Assembly (NCBI RefSeq): GCF_020520425.1
Contig: NC_079491.1
Location: forward strand, 98,673,152 to 98,737,151
Origin: Spinacia oleracea
Lineage: Eukaryota > Streptophyta > Magnoliopsida > Caryophyllales > Amaranthaceae
Length of the DNA: 64,000 nucleotides
Direction: 5' to 3'
Numbering within the stretch: the first letter of the stretch is position 1; each line of letters begins with the position of its first letter. Below the pieces are notes generated by a model. The model was given only the letters and a program-made list of their open reading frames with translations. It did no database searches and was not told where the DNA came from. The position numbers were made by a program, and so were the translations under genes. Shown here one piece after another: positions 21,640 to 33,824 of this stretch.

Positions 21640-22490
21640 GTCCTACTCAGTAAAAGTAGGCAGCCTCAACAATGGCAAAAGAAGGTATTACCACACCGGT
21701 TTTCTGGAGATGTAATGAATCTTTTCCACCAAAATCGAAATTGGCAATAAATCAAAGAGAAATGCTATAACGGATTTGAATTGGGACCAAGACACTGAAA
21801 AGGAAAAAAAAAGAAAAGAGTGATGAATCTTGATGGTGTCAGTTTATAACCGGTGCACTATTTTGGCTACCCGGTGTATTTAATGTGCAGAGAATGGACT
21901 CGAAATCTGTTCCGGTGATACGTGGAGTAACTCCACCAATCTTATATTTCAGTCAATCTCTCTCTATTTCTCCAATGTGGGATAATTAGTCCAATTCTCA
22001 CATGTGGATTATACCCTTAACAATCAGGGTTAAACTTTTAAATTTTAACTGTTATAGAATAGGGAAAATGTGATAATTGTTATTGAGACATGATGCATGT
22101 CAGTTGTCAAGAAAATAGCAGATGGATTTGCTCTTGTTTTTGGATGCTTCAGATTTTTGAGCCAGTATTTTAACCATAGTGGCATTGTGGACCCGACAAC
22201 ACATACCTCGCCATAGGAGCTTGAGCGATTCCACGATATACATGATATTTCATGGAAAGATAAATTATGCAGTCACTGAATAAAATCCATACACGACATA
22301 TGTTACTCGTACACGAAAGACATGGTCTTTCGTACATGGCCCCGAATACCTTGGGATTCTAGTGAGCGCTCTAGTAAGACATACACACAGTCTTTCATAG
22401 AAGGAGGTTATCCCTTCACACTCACGTAGGTGTTCCAATCGAACATTAAGAACATTTAAGCTCATCCTTCCCTCTATACAACTCACCGGT
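21640..22490. other. Intergenic, nothing firmly recognised
   Basis: Upstream region of the LRR gene followed by AT-rich DNA. A phrase of the type CCAATGTGGGATAATTAGTCC near 21975 resembles LTR-derived DNA, but no boundaries are visible. Confidence 0.4.
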
Positions 22491-22885
22491 CATCTCACGA
22501 CACCACTAACTTGAATGGCCTATGTCTGTGAGGCTAGTTATATAGTTCTTCTCATGACACCATTAACTCGAATGACTTCGGACTATGTAGTTAAGCATGA
22601 ACAAATGTATCTACAAGGGCATCTCATGACATCACTTAGGCAAGTGACCTCGGTCTATGAGGCTAGATACAAGAAAATCAACCAGAACATCTCATGACAT
22701 CACTAACACGAGTGACCTCGTTCTATGAGGCTATCATACATATCAATGCTCATACCAACCATCTCACGACCAGTCCAACTGGAAAGCCAACCAGGTCTAT
22801 GAAGCTAACACGTTAAACAATGTATCCATCATAACTTCTCAAGACACCATCCAATCAAGAGGCCTAGGTCTGTGAGGCTAAGCAT
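22491..22885. repeat. Degenerate ~70-bp tandem repeat
   Basis: Six units start at about 22491, 22548, 22620, 22688, 22760 and 22835. Each has CATCTCACGACACCACTAAC (or a close variant), then GAATGGCC-like, then TCTATGAGGCTA. Spacing varies 57-75 bp and unit identity is low, so the array is old. Confidence 0.7.
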
Positions 22886-24180
22886 AGATAGAGCCTTAAT
22901 CTCTAGCTCGTTATCATCCCCTAAGGATGGATCAACACATGGATTTTAAAACCACTCCCCTCAGCGCGTAAAGCAAGAATCATGCTTCATTCTTTATATA
23001 AGGTTCTGAATAAGTATTTTCTCACATATTCCAATTGTGTATCATATTCACAAGAAATGTTTCATTAACTCATGTCTCACACACGAATGTGTCTTAGATT
23101 GTCACCAAACACATAGATCTTGGAAAAACACACATATAAACTTGTGAATCAAAACGTAGATAAGTGGAGATCGCATTACCCCCACAATGAACCATCTTCT
23201 TTCAGATGTTGCGATCAATTATCTTCATGAAATATAAGATCCAATGCAATGAACTCAACTTAATAGTGGATACATATAGTAAAACACACTTCTGCTATGC
23301 ATCTTTACAAAACATTACACTACCACCTAGTGAAAAATAAATTCACTAGTAGTGTTGTGAGAGTACCAGCAAACACTGCAAAGCAACATCAAGTCAAGAG
23401 AAATTATCACCACAAATAGACATAAAAATAAATTAGCATATTATTATTAGAGTAATTTCTCAATAACTATCAACAATAATATACTAGAACCACAATAAGT
23501 CTATACTGGCTATCTAACATGATAATTAAACCGGTCCGGTCCGGATTTTGGACCGATTTTTCCGGTCCAGTCCGGTCCAAGCTTAATCGTTCATGTCTTC
23601 GGGTCTTGAGTTATTAAATTTCGATCTTCCGTCCGGTCTGGGTCGGCCCGATCCGGTCCAAGTTTTGACCGATGAACACCCCTAGTGGCGCTATCTGAGG
23701 TGACATCCGCTAACATTCATGGAACAGGTCCCGTAACACCTCACGTACCGGTCAAAAATCTCTTGTCATCCCTCAATCAAGAAAACACAACACAAAAAAG
23801 AAAACATCCTGACACATCGATAAGATACGAAACACGTAAACACACTCCTTACTTACCGTTTAGTTATCTCTTAACTACATTCAGTAGTCTTACTTAAACA
23901 TCGGAGGGGGATTCTCGAACCACCCCACGACTTGTTAATCCATTCTGTTGTGCAGATCCCAACCAGATATCCCAACGAAAACTCATAATTTCACATTCAT
24001 CTGTTGTCACTCCACACCCGGAAAAATTTGTAAATTTTTAGGTTGAAAACGGATTAAGATAACCCTTTACATTTGTTTGGTTTAGAGTTTATAGTAGCCG
24101 TTACCGTCATAAGGGTAATTTATTCCCCTACTTTGTTACTGCTCTAAATCCCACGGTAACAATTACTGTTTCCCTCAACG
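22886..24180. other. Repeat-derived intergenic DNA, including a CCGGTCCGG-type MITE remnant
   Basis: 23528-23690 carries CCGGTCCGGTCCGG words and ends in GATGAACACCCCTAG, typical of non-autonomous hAT-like remnants in plants. The rest (22900-23500) looks like decayed transposon DNA without a reading frame. Confidence 0.45.
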
Positions 24181-25990
24181 ACAACTGCACCGCCTCCTTC
24201 TTTTCCCTCTCCTTCCCCTCTCTCCTTTGAGCTTTACTCCCATATTCGATTGAATCTCACAAGATTCAGACGTTTCTGTAAGTTTTCTACTTGTATTTTT
24301 TATACATTTTCCTGAAATTTTCTTTCAATCGTGCAATAAGATCCTTGCGAATTATTGTTTAATTTTCGAATTTAATCAACCATAATTTTTAATTAGGCTG
24401 TTGTGCTTCAAATATGCTCTATTTTCATCTGTATTTTTCTGGTCATTGCTTATTATTGGTATTTTCGTTGATAATTGTTCATATGTTGTTGAATGTTAAT
24501 GAAATTACACTTATTTTTTTAGGTTGTTCGAATTTTTCTACATTGTCTGCCACATGTTCGATGAAATGCTCAAAAGAGTTTGATAAATAAATTGAAGTTG
24601 TAGTTAATAGTGTTCTTCGTCTCTAGCAGTGAGAAAATCCCTTAGAGACCGAGGATAGAATTGAGATAAATGAGTTGGATTTAAGGCATTTGGTGTCAAT
24701 GCAGAGCAGCAGAGTAGCTGCCTTGTTGTTCATGTTCATATATCTGCTACGGTTAGGCTTCCACTCGACGTTGTGGCCGACCACTACTTTTTTACCTTTT
24801 TTTAGTTGTGGGGGATAATGTTTGGGTTATCCATTGTGTGATTGAGCCTGTATTGTTGGTTACCATGTTTTCTATAGATTTCCCTGATAAATTAACGTGG
24901 TATATGGTAGTGTTCGTGTCATTATTGTTAAGAAAGGAAGAAGTGTAAGGGGAAGATGGGAATTTGAATTTTCTTCCCTTGTTTGAGATAAATTCCATGA
25001 TGCTTGATTGTTTGTATAGAAAGCTTAACCAGAACATTTGGAAGTATATGTGATAATATCATAATAGTAATAGTTAATATTACCCTTTCCCTTTCTTATT
25101 TGTTTCCATTCCACTCCCTTTCTAACATTCATACCAAACATGCACATAATTGCGACCTCGATGAACAATTTTGGCTGTTGTGGATATCAGCTGGGTCCTC
25201 CTTATTGATTACTCTCCTTAGCCTTCGGGCTATCGGGTTAGTTGTTTCTAGAGATGCTCCTAGCAAGGACATGAAAGGAATTATGATTCTCAGTCTATCA
25301 CGTAATTGCTTATTCATATGAACCTATTTTGTGGGACTGTGTCCATTCCTTGGGATGGTGTTGGCCATACTCCCTTAATTTCTTAATCTAGGAGTGTTTA
25401 AACTTTTAACCCGAAAATCAAATATTTTCTAAAAGACAATAAATAGTAGACTCAACTGCAGGTAGAATAGTTTACTGATTACTATGAAGTGTAGGATATG
25501 TGTCCAAAAGTGGGGATTGTTCCGGGACACTGAATTAGCATAACTGATGTATTCTCATATTACGATTTTATGGTTCTGACAAATGGTAGGCTGGTTAGTG
25601 GAGGCTAGAGTACAGCATCTGGTTCATTGTATATACGGTTTTGGTGTCGTTGCCGTACAGATCTTCACTGCCATTTGATATTTCAAAATAAACTCTACAG
25701 CTGCAGTGATGGCTCTGTAAAACTCAGCTCTTGTATGTGGCACTAGTGGTTCCATTTCTCATTGCTCCAACTGTAACCTACTTCTACTGATGTTGCAGTT
25801 TCTGTCACTTGTAATTAAGGAAAATGTTTTGTTACTTTTATGGTGGGGGAGAAGATTGGTGCTGATACCGTGATAGTATATGAAAGATTCAGATACATGG
25901 AGGTTAGGTAGAAATAGTAATATAGCAGTGTAATGATGAAGGTATTCTTCCAATCTTCCCCCTTCTTTTGGGGATGCATACTGCCTGGCA
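24181..25990 (+). other. Possible transcribed region or gene remnant, no CDS identified
   Basis: A CT-rich block at 24185-24290 (CCTCTCCTTCCCCTCTCTCC), followed by CGTTTCTGTAAGTTTTC, looks like a plant 5' UTR exon with a splice donor. Downstream, a 39-codon hydrophobic ORF (24699-24818) and intron-like T-rich DNA follow. No protein family is recognised. It may be a non-coding transcript or a decayed gene. Confidence 0.3.
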
Positions 25991-25997
25991 GGGGGAG

Positions 25998-26874
25998 GCG
26001 GGTGAAACTTTTAGCTAACGATTGACCTTAGTTTAAAAAAGCGCGCCCAAGGCGCGCCTAGGCGCAAGGCTCACCTAGGCTCAGCCTTCGGCGCCTTGAG
26101 CTCTCCAGGCTCACTGATGTCAACCAGGCGCGCGCCTTCGTGCGCCTTTGTGCGCCTTAGGTAAGGCGCAAGGCGCAGCGCCTTGTGCGCCTTCAGTCTT
26201 TAGGCGTAATAAGATGACGTGGATCTTTTATTTACCTTTTTTTTTTCTTTTTTAATGATATAAACACACCCCATGTGACCTATCAACAGTCATATCTCTA
26301 CAACCTTAGCTTTTTGGGTAGTGGAAGTAGCATAATATGAGTTAATTTTCATATTTCCAGCTTGTAATTACTATGGAAGGTTCTAATTTTGGCACTCCAT
26401 CGACGGGATCACGCAATGTTTGTGAACCGGCAAGAAAATATGGCACTCCAATAGAAATATGTTGTTTTGAGTATAAATAATGTTAATTTTTTTCTTTACC
26501 GAACTTTCAGGTTTATTAGAAAATTATGTGCGCCTTGTATCCAAAAGGCGCGCGCCTGAGCCTTGCGCCTTGCGCCTAGGCTCCATGGCCCTTGTGCGCC
26601 TTAGTGCGCCTTGCGCCTTTTTAAACTAAGCGATTGACACATTTTTTTGTTTGGATCTATTCCATTCTTGGCCCGATGTTGGCCGTACACCGGCCCCTAA
26701 GGCTTACTTAAACTAGTGGTGTGTAAACCCCAAAACCTGAACGGCGGGCGAAACTTTTAGCTAACGATTGACACATTTTTTTGTTTGGATCTATTCCATT
26801 CTTGGCCCGATGTTGGCCGTACACCGGCCCCTAAGGCTAACTTAATCTAGTGGTGTGTAAACCCCAAAACCTGA
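25998..26874. repeat. ~132-bp direct duplication, first copy split by a MITE
   Basis: The unit starting GCGGG(T/C)GAAACTTTTAGC and ending CCCCAAAACCTGAAC is present at 25998-26026 plus 26631-26740 (interrupted) and again at 26742-26874 (uninterrupted). The second copy shows the pre-insertion sequence of the MITE between them. Confidence 0.85.
26027..26630. mobile_element. hAT-like MITE, GC-rich
   Basis: 604 bp with inverted ends CTTAGTTTAAAAA.../...TTTTTAAACTAAG and an interior rich in AAGGCGC/GCGCCTT words. An 8-bp duplication CGATTGAC lies at 26019-26026 and 26631-26638, the length typical of the hAT superfamily. The neighbouring duplicate (around 26769) shows the single-copy CGATTGAC site. 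Confidence 0.88.
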
Positions 26875-27646
26875 ACTTTCCAAGTGTGTGCTAGTGGATT
26901 ATCAGCCATCCTTGAATAATTTTCATTACAATGTTGAACGTGTGGCTGAGAGTAAAGATTGTTTTTGACAGTAAAGTTGCAGAAGTGGTGCAGTTTCCTA
27001 TTACGATTCAGCAGCTATGGGCCTGTGGCTGACTGGTCATGGTGGTTGGGTACTGTTGGATCGTTGCAGGTGATACATTGTATGATTAACTTTGCTATAT
27101 TTGTCATTTAGATCTTAAGGTATAGTCAATAGTGGGAGGGGGGAGGGTGTTTCCGTGTTGGACACATCCTTCACCAAATGGAGTTGAATGTTTGAAAATG
27201 CTACTACTCTTATGATTTGTGTGTTAATGATGGATCGCTGGTAGGGGTTAGAGGGTATTGGACACATCCTTCGCTAAATTGAGTTGGGTATTCGGAAATG
27301 TCACTACTCCTATGAATTTTTCGGTGGATGATGGATTGCTGGTAGGTGGGTGAGGGCCGGAGGTGGTCAAGCTATTAGGAAGGGGAGGAAAGCAGTCATA
27401 GGCATTGAAGGGAAAATGAAAAGATAGAGTGTATTTTGATTTTTGTAAAAAAAGAATTTACGTAAACTTGAATCTAAAATGGAAGTTTTGAAAATGCCCG
27501 AGACCTGGAGTTCCATGATTCATGATTCATGATTCATCACACCTATCAAATGAACTTGAAAGCTTTTTTTCCCCTTCATACTGCAGTTTGTTTAGTCAGT
27601 TTGTGTACAGAACTTCAGATAAAGCTAGGGGGAAATCTCCGAGATA
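26875..27646. repeat. Intergenic with a ~100-bp direct duplication
   Basis: TTGGACACATCCTTC starts at 27158 and again at 27258, each continuing to GATTGCTGGTAGG or GATCGCTGGTAGG (to about 27349). No gene is supported in the interval. Confidence 0.65.
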
Positions 27647-27969
27647 CTCCCTCCGTATTTATTTAAGAGATACACTTGGCTGGGCACGGGTTTTAAGAAG
27701 AAGAATTGAATGAAATAAAGTAATAAAACAAGTGGAGTTGGGTAGATATTTTAATAAGTAAAACAAGTGGGGACCATAAATTTTAGAGAGTGGGAGGTGG
27801 GGTGTAGTTATGAAATTATTTGTTTAATAGAGTGGTGGGACATAAGATATATTAAATAGATTATTTAATTAGATAGTGGGTTGATAAGTTACTAAAAATA
27901 GCAAGTATATCTCTTAAATAAATACGGCCGGAAAAGACAAGTGTATCTCTTAAATAAATACGGAGGGAG
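27647..27969. mobile_element. Stowaway-type MITE (second copy)
   Basis: Ends CTCCCTCCGTATTTATTTAA / TTAAATAAATACGGAGGGAG in inverted orientation, with flanking TA at 27645-27646 and 27970-27971. Same family as 16029-16310. The right end contains a near-duplicate of its own terminal 40 bp. Confidence 0.9.
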
Positions 27970-27971
27970 TA

Positions 27972-28351
27972 TCAAATAAGAATTGCAATCATAGATTACT
28001 GACGGAGAGAGAGTAGCATAATTGAAGTGATGATGTAAAACAGAAGCATTTTTCTCGTGCCTTTTCTTATAATTGATGTAACATCTGCTCATACTTTACT
28101 CCAAGTTTAACTTCTTATCTCTGAAGAGGGAAAGCATCTGGTTAGTGAAAACTTTTTATGTATATTGTTTGGTTAATTTTATTGTTTTGCACCTTGTCTC
28201 ATTGGCTGACACTTTATAACAGACATCACTTGTCACTTTTACCTGATTCTGAGTATCTATGAATACAGCGCCATCACGCAACTAGCATCATCTTGGTACA
28301 AGGTAAAAACATTGCATAAATTTGGTGTTACAAGAGATTACATTGTACTAA
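27972..28351. other. Intergenic, 3' flank of the F-box gene
   Basis: No ORF, repeat or RNA gene is supported here. Confidence 0.5.
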
Positions 28352-29557
28352 TTAGTGCGGATTAGGAGTAATCCATATGGGTGACCCCCAATACAAAGGC
28401 AAACTGGCATCATCTGGAAAACAAGGCAATGCATGAATGCATTTCTCCTCCAAATCAAAGACCCCAACATCATTACTGTTACAATAATCATCTGTAAAGT
28501 AAACACAATTCTTCTTACAACCAGGAAAATCTGAGGATGACAACGCCAACGACGCACTCTCACCTACAAACACCACTCCATCACCCAAGCTTATCACCGG
28601 CTCCCAACAAACACGTCCAGGTTCATACTCACAAAACCTGTACACCTCGAACCCAACGGTCCTGTACAACTCACAGTACGTCCTGATATCAACTTCTGTT
28701 TCCAAACGTCGAGTCAACAGCAATAGTTCACCATTATACCATACCAAATACCGCAGATCACATGGTATCAAATTCACAGCTTGCCAAATGGTTACATCAC
28801 AAACCCCACCAATACTAACTCGAAAACTCCCAACATCCCCAACACCATTAACAGCATAAAACAACCCTTGAGATTCACAGTAAATCACATCTTCAGCAGT
28901 AAAATTCGAAACTGGAACCCACACCCAGTGATCCTCAGAGGTTGTACAGAAAATCATTTCAGTTGTTTTACAAAGGAAGGAAGTGGTAATAGCGAAAGCA
29001 AACCCATTGGAAGGAGAAGAAAGAACGAGTTTCCGAATGAAATCATCCCTCATTTGCTTCAGTTCAAGAGGGTAAATTTGACCAGTTAGCTGATCTTGAA
29101 CAAAGTATTCTCGACCAACATTTGAAAAATTAAAGGAGACAACTCCAGGAAGAGTAGAAAGTGGTGGTAGGTGCACTTTGGATTTGGTAACAGGATTTAG
29201 GCAGAACACCTCAGGTGTGCCAGAGGTTAGTATAAGATAGCCATGGGATGAACCGAGAATACGGCGAGGGTAGGATGATTCTGAAACAGAGAAGGTGTGG
29301 AGTTTGTTGCTGAGAATGTTGTAGAATGTTCGACGAGAGTCGTAGTGAGGGGTTATAGAGGTAGGAGGAGGGAGGAGAAGCCATGGAAGTTGACATGGGA
29401 GAGTGTAAGGTGGAGTAAAAGGAAGAGACTTTCTCCAGTTAAGGCAAACTGCTCTTAACCGGATGTAATCGGAGTAGATTGTCAGAGTTTCTGCAATTTT
29501 AACCAGGATGTCATCTGGGATTGCAGACCAATCTACTTGGATTTCTGTGTCTGACAT
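28352..29557 (-). CDS. F-box protein with DUF295 (KIB1-4-type) domain
   Basis: Single-exon gene of 401 codons; ATG at 29557, stop at 28352. Residues about 9-48 form an F-box (DWSAIPDDILVKIAETL, then RAVCLNWRKS), the SKP1-binding part of SCF ubiquitin ligases. From about residue 65 to 375 lies a DUF295/KIB1-4 beta-propeller-like region, with SHGYLIL, LNPVTKSKVHLP and a GCKKNCVYFTDD motif followed by a C-terminal aspartate-led strand, all usual for the family. Length matches typical plant members (350-420). The substrate cannot be inferred. The gene is transcribed away from the repeats to its right, with no disruption seen. Confidence 0.93.
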   Translation of the reverse strand: MSDTEIQVDWSAIPDDILVKIAETLTIYSDYIRLRAVCLNWRKSLPFTPPYTLPCQLPWLLLPPPTSITPHYDSRRTFYNILSNKLHTFSVSESSYPRRILGSSHGYLILTSGTPEVFCLNPVTKSKVHLPPLSTLPGVVSFNFSNVGREYFVQDQLTGQIYPLELKQMRDDFIRKLVLSSPSNGFAFAITTSFLCKTTEMIFCTTSEDHWVWVPVSNFTAEDVIYCESQGLFYAVNGVGDVGSFRVSIGGVCDVTIWQAVNLIPCDLRYLVWYNGELLLLTRRLETEVDIRTYCELYRTVGFEVYRFCEYEPGRVCWEPVISLGDGVVFVGESASLALSSSDFPGCKKNCVYFTDDYCNSNDVGVFDLEEKCIHALPCFPDDASLPLYWGSPIWITPNPH

Positions 29558-31046
29558 TTCTTTGGAATTTATTTTTTTGTTGAGTTTGTACAGAGCTTAA
29601 TGATGATCAAAGACTATTAGCCTTTATTCGTGGACTTGGATTAACCACGTACTCTTTTTTTTCCTCCCTGTAAAAAATGAAAGGCTTGTGAATACCGATT
29701 CAACTCAAAGAAACCAACCTAACTAGCATAAAATATGATCCACCCGACCCTTCAATAATATTTCAAGTAAGTTTTATTTAATTTTTATTTTGATGGGAAA
29801 AAACAATTTCAATAATAATCAGTCATGCGACATCTATAATGATAAAACATATATGTATATCACATATAAGAGAAAATACATGTCTTTCAATCAACAGTTA
29901 CTATTCTACATCCTAACGGACAACTCGTACTCTACCGTTTCTAACTTCACGTGAGCAGTGCTTTTTGAGATTTTGCGTCTTTTCAAGTAGAGCTATTCGC
30001 AACCCGCGCACGAATTATTTTGATCGATGAGTTAATGATAAACCCTAAACCCGAATGAATCCAGATTACCTTCCCAAGTATTGAAACCCTAAAATTAAAT
30101 TCTCATCAAGGGATGAGAATCAAAAACCTAGAAAATGTAGGGGAAACCCAAGAATAAATTGAAAACAACCTAATGATAAGTTGGGAATAAACCAACAGAA
30201 ATGAAACAAAAAGACAGAACATGGAAAGAAAACAATGGGAAAATACGAAGAAGGGTAAAAAATATTCTAATTTCTTTTGAAAAATTAGACTATTTCAGAC
30301 TATTTATAATCATCAAATAGGATCGTCTTAAAATTTTGATGGATAAAACCCTATTAAGTTAATTGATATTATGATTATGAGTTGTCCCTAGTCTAAGTCG
30401 TTAAATAGGACATAAACGACTAACTAAAAGATAAGTTTGTAAGTTGATTGATAACACCTAGCTTCATGGGCTACGGAGACATAAGGATGTCTAATAATTT
30501 ACATGGATATATATTATGAATATATATTGGATTGCCCTACCTAAAATCCTTTAAACGTGTTACTGAATTTTTGTGGTTAAACTATTTTAGTGAATTGACT
30601 CAATCCTTTAAGACTACAAATTTACAATAAATATAGTAGACAACGTGTACGTATAAGGCCGAACTCTCAGGGACCAAGCGTTTTCTACACCAGTTACAAT
30701 TTACAATAAATATAGTTGACAATGTGTAAGTATGAGGCCGAACTCTCGGGGATCAAGCGTTTTCTATACCATCACACTTCAGTTCAAATAAACAATTGTT
30801 GATTGAGGGTTGTTTGCAAAACTTGTCAATGATTATACAAATGGGGTATCTATATTAAGGGATATATAGGGCTAGGGAGGGGGATTCCTCCTAGTATAAC
30901 CATGACAAATGAAAGTATCTCTACTCCACTCATACATGAACCCAATGCGACTTACTAGTTAGTTTAGGGGGCATTGTGCACTACCGCAGACAATGCCCAC
31001 CCGAGGGTCACAATGCATGCGACCGGATCAAAGAATCGAGATTGTG
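29558..31046. other. Intergenic, one short tandem duplication
   Basis: A 79-bp direct duplication at 30621-30778 repeats TTTACAATAAATATAGT...AAGCGTTTTCTA. Otherwise AT-rich DNA with no supported gene. Bases 29558-29640 are the likely F-box promoter and 5' UTR. Confidence 0.6.
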
Positions 31047-31051
31047 TTTCC

Positions 31052-32484
31052 TGAAGGAAATAATTCTTTTGGTCCAAGCATGCATTCAATGCTAAGTCTA
31101 ATAAATGCGGTTCAGTATTAATTAATTAAACAAGTTAATAATTCAGTGAGATCAAGTGAGCTGAATGCCTAGCTAGAGGCTGCTTCAGTTCGAGTGGAAT
31201 TAATAATATTAATCCACAGCTTACTCTTGACTAAACCCGTAGGGTCACACAAATAGTACGTGAACGGATCAAGTATTAAGTGAATTAAATACTCTATTTA
31301 TGAATATTCGGAATCGACGGATCTCGGTTCCAGTGGGAGCTGAAATCGTCAAAAGGCAAAATATCAATACTCCGGAAACGATGATATTGCTGGAAACGGA
31401 AATATGGATCGTAACGAAAATATAAATATTATCCAAGTCGTAGATGTTGCCGGATACGGAAACATGGTACGTATCGGAAAATATTATCGAAAATAGAAAC
31501 ATTGCCGGGATCGGTAATATTGCCGGAAACGGAAATATTACCGGAATCGGAAATATTGTCGGAATCGGAAATATTAAATATTTGTTCGAAACGGAAATAA
31601 ATTCCGGAATCGGAAATATTAAATATTATTCGAATCGGAAATGAATTCCGAAATCGGAAAACGAATCGGAAGCGCGGCGCGAAACGATCGTCGGACGAGC
31701 TTGTTAGACGCAAGGCCCAGCACTAAGCCAGGCCCGTGCCTAGCGAATCCCGCGCGCAGCAAGGCCAGTGAAGCCCGCGATCAGCGAGCAAGGCAAAGGC
31801 CAGCCAGCCGCAAGCGAGCAAGGCGAGGCCCAGCAGCAGCGCCCACGATGGGCCGCGTGCTGCTAGCGCCTGCCTTGGGCCGAGCCGCGTACCGACGCCC
31901 ATGTGAGATGCGTGTGTGTGTGCAATGCTACGTACGACCGATTCCTTGGTCGTTTAGGATTGCTTGATTAAATCGTTTTCCTAATTCCATAAGAATTAAA
32001 TGTTTTGTGTTTGATTAAACATTAAATTCTAATGGATTAATTTAACTAGAATCCTGATAGAATTAGTTATTTGAATCCTAGTGGAAATCTAAGTTCGATA
32101 TTTCTTCCCTATAAATACGTGGTTCATAATCACAATTTATACACAACAATTAATATCTATTCATATAGTTAAGTTCAAGTACGAATTTAATAATTTTCCT
32201 AAATTAGCAATTAAGCTTTCGAATAAAACATAATACCTTAGAGAATATCCTAGTTGGTTGAATCTAAGGCGGATTCGAACGTGTTGTGGACTATCTACGG
32301 AGGGGCGACATTTGGAGTCCTAAACTTGTTCTTGTTCGGTTCGGGAGCAGCTAGGGAAGGCACGCGTCACATGTATGTATCCTAAATTATGCTAATTGCA
32401 TGACTATGTGACAATTAATTTGGATTCCTGGCTTTATGGTTTTTCCGCATGAAATATATGTTTTATATTTGTCATAACCTGACA
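31052..32484 (+). mobile_element. Solo LTR of the Copia A family
   Basis: 1433 bp from TGAAGG to CTGACA, alignable along its length with the Copia A LTRs (CGGAAATATT repeats, GC block, TATA box at 32110-32117). It is flanked by a perfect 5-bp duplication TTTCC at 31047-31051 and 32485-32489, with no internal region. This is the expected product of LTR-LTR recombination within one element. Its sequence is more diverged than the other copies. Confidence 0.95.
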
Positions 32485-32489
32485 TTTCC

Positions 32490-32721
32490 TATTCCTTACC
32501 TAGGTTCCCGGTGCTCCGATGAAAACTAGATAAATAGAAATGAGGCTCAACACACACTATAGGCACACTCCTAAGGTGAACACGAAGAACGAGTGACTTT
32601 CCGTGTCAAAGGGCGCGTTTCCGGTGTGAACGGTTAACTATAGACCATGAATCACACTTTTCCTTGGGGTTTGGAACCAGGGAAAACGCAAGAAAGACCA
32701 GCCTAATTCCATCTAACATGC
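32490..32721. other. Flank between solo LTR and LINE remnant
   Basis: No gene or clear repeat recognised. It may include the decayed 3' part of the adjacent LINE. Confidence 0.4.
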
Positions 32722-33740
32722 TCATAAATCCATCTCAAGCAAGGACATAATAACACAACAACTAACAAAGTCCAACATACACCAAGAAAAAAGAAACGGG
32801 CTAAGTGCGGAACCTTGATGCACTCCAATCGTAATGGGATATTCTTCGGTCTTACCAATTACACTAGTTTTCACACTCTTGCTAACTCCCTCATACATGT
32901 CCTTGATGATATCAATATATTTCCTCGGGATTCCTTTCCTACTTAATACCCACCAAAGAATTTCCCTTGGTACCTTATCATACGCCTTCTCCAAATCAAT
33001 GAAAACCATATGTAAATCCTTCTTCTTATCTCGATAATTCTCCATTAGTTGCCTTATAAGATGAATGGCCTCCATAGTCGATCTCCCAAGAATAAATCCA
33101 AACTGGTGCTCCGAAATTTTCACATTTCTACTCAATCTTTGTTCATTAATCTGCACCCAAAGTTTTATAGTATGACTCATTAGTTTGATTCCTCGATAGT
33201 TGGCAAAATCTTGGACATCACCCTTATTCTTGTACAAGGGGATGATAGTACTTTTCCTCCACTCTAATGGCATCCTATTACTTTCCGAAATCTTGTTGAA
33301 AAGAGTTGTTAACCATCCAACCCCTCTCTCTCCCAAGCATCTCCAGACTTTGATAGGTATACCATCGGGCCCCACTATCCTCTTGCGTCCCATCTTTTTC
33401 AGTGCCATTTCGACTTATCTCTTTTGAATTATTCGCATAAAGTCTAGGCTAACCATATCCCGAGGGATATTTGTATCCCCATTATCGCGCCCTTGATCCC
33501 CGTTGAAAAGGTTATCAAAGTAGAACCTCCATCTATCCTTGATTTCCTTATCTCCCACCAAAACTTTTTGATCAACATGTTTCACACATTATTCCTCTCG
33601 ATGTCTCGCATCTTTCTATCTCTCATTCGAGCAAGTCTATAGATGTCCTTTTCCCCTTCTTTTGTATCCAATCTTGAGTAAAGATCCTGGTTCACCTTTA
33701 CTCTAACCTCTCTTACGGCCTTTGTAGGGGGTATTTTTTT
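32722..33740 (-). pseudogene. Non-LTR retrotransposon (RTE/L1-type LINE) reverse transcriptase fragment
   Basis: A minus-strand frame of 228 codons (33408-32722) contains reverse-transcriptase motifs: [20 protein letters not shown], the catalytic-Asp motif [15 protein letters not shown] and [13 protein letters not shown]. It breaks before the FADD/YADD catalytic motif. Upstream, 33408-33725 still reads with interruptions as LINE sequence (REVRVKVNQDLYSRLD, then KDIYRLARMRERK). The element is 5'-truncated and dead. The KNKGDVQ and [19 protein letters not shown] wording is closest to plant RTE-like elements. Confidence 0.88.
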
Positions 33741-33758
33741 GTACTTCCCGTTCTACAA

Positions 33759-33824
33759 GGGGGGGGGGGGGGGGCGCGGTTCTTTAGAGAACCATAGAAT
33801 TTTTGTACCTCGAAGGAGTCGCCA
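33759..33824 (-). other. Primer-binding-site motif and G16 homopolymer
   Basis: On the minus strand TGGCGACTCCTTCGAGG (33824-33808) resembles the primer site TGGCGACTCC(G/A)CTGGGGA seen at 45327 and 51310 (tRNA-Arg type in Ogre-like elements). A run of 16 G at 33759-33774 follows; its length is likely to be assembly-sensitive. Confidence 0.55.

Noticed and set aside
24699-24818. 39-codon hydrophobic ORF as a small peptide gene
   Set aside because: Too short, no recognised family, no clear promoter; kept only as part of a possible transcript.
31052-32484. Full Copia element near 31-32 kb
   Set aside because: The matching 5-bp duplication flanks one LTR with no internal sequence, so it is a solo LTR.
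33759-33774. G16 run as a functional G-quadruplex
   Set aside because: A single homopolymer of uncertain length, prone to assembly error; no spaced G-tracts around it.
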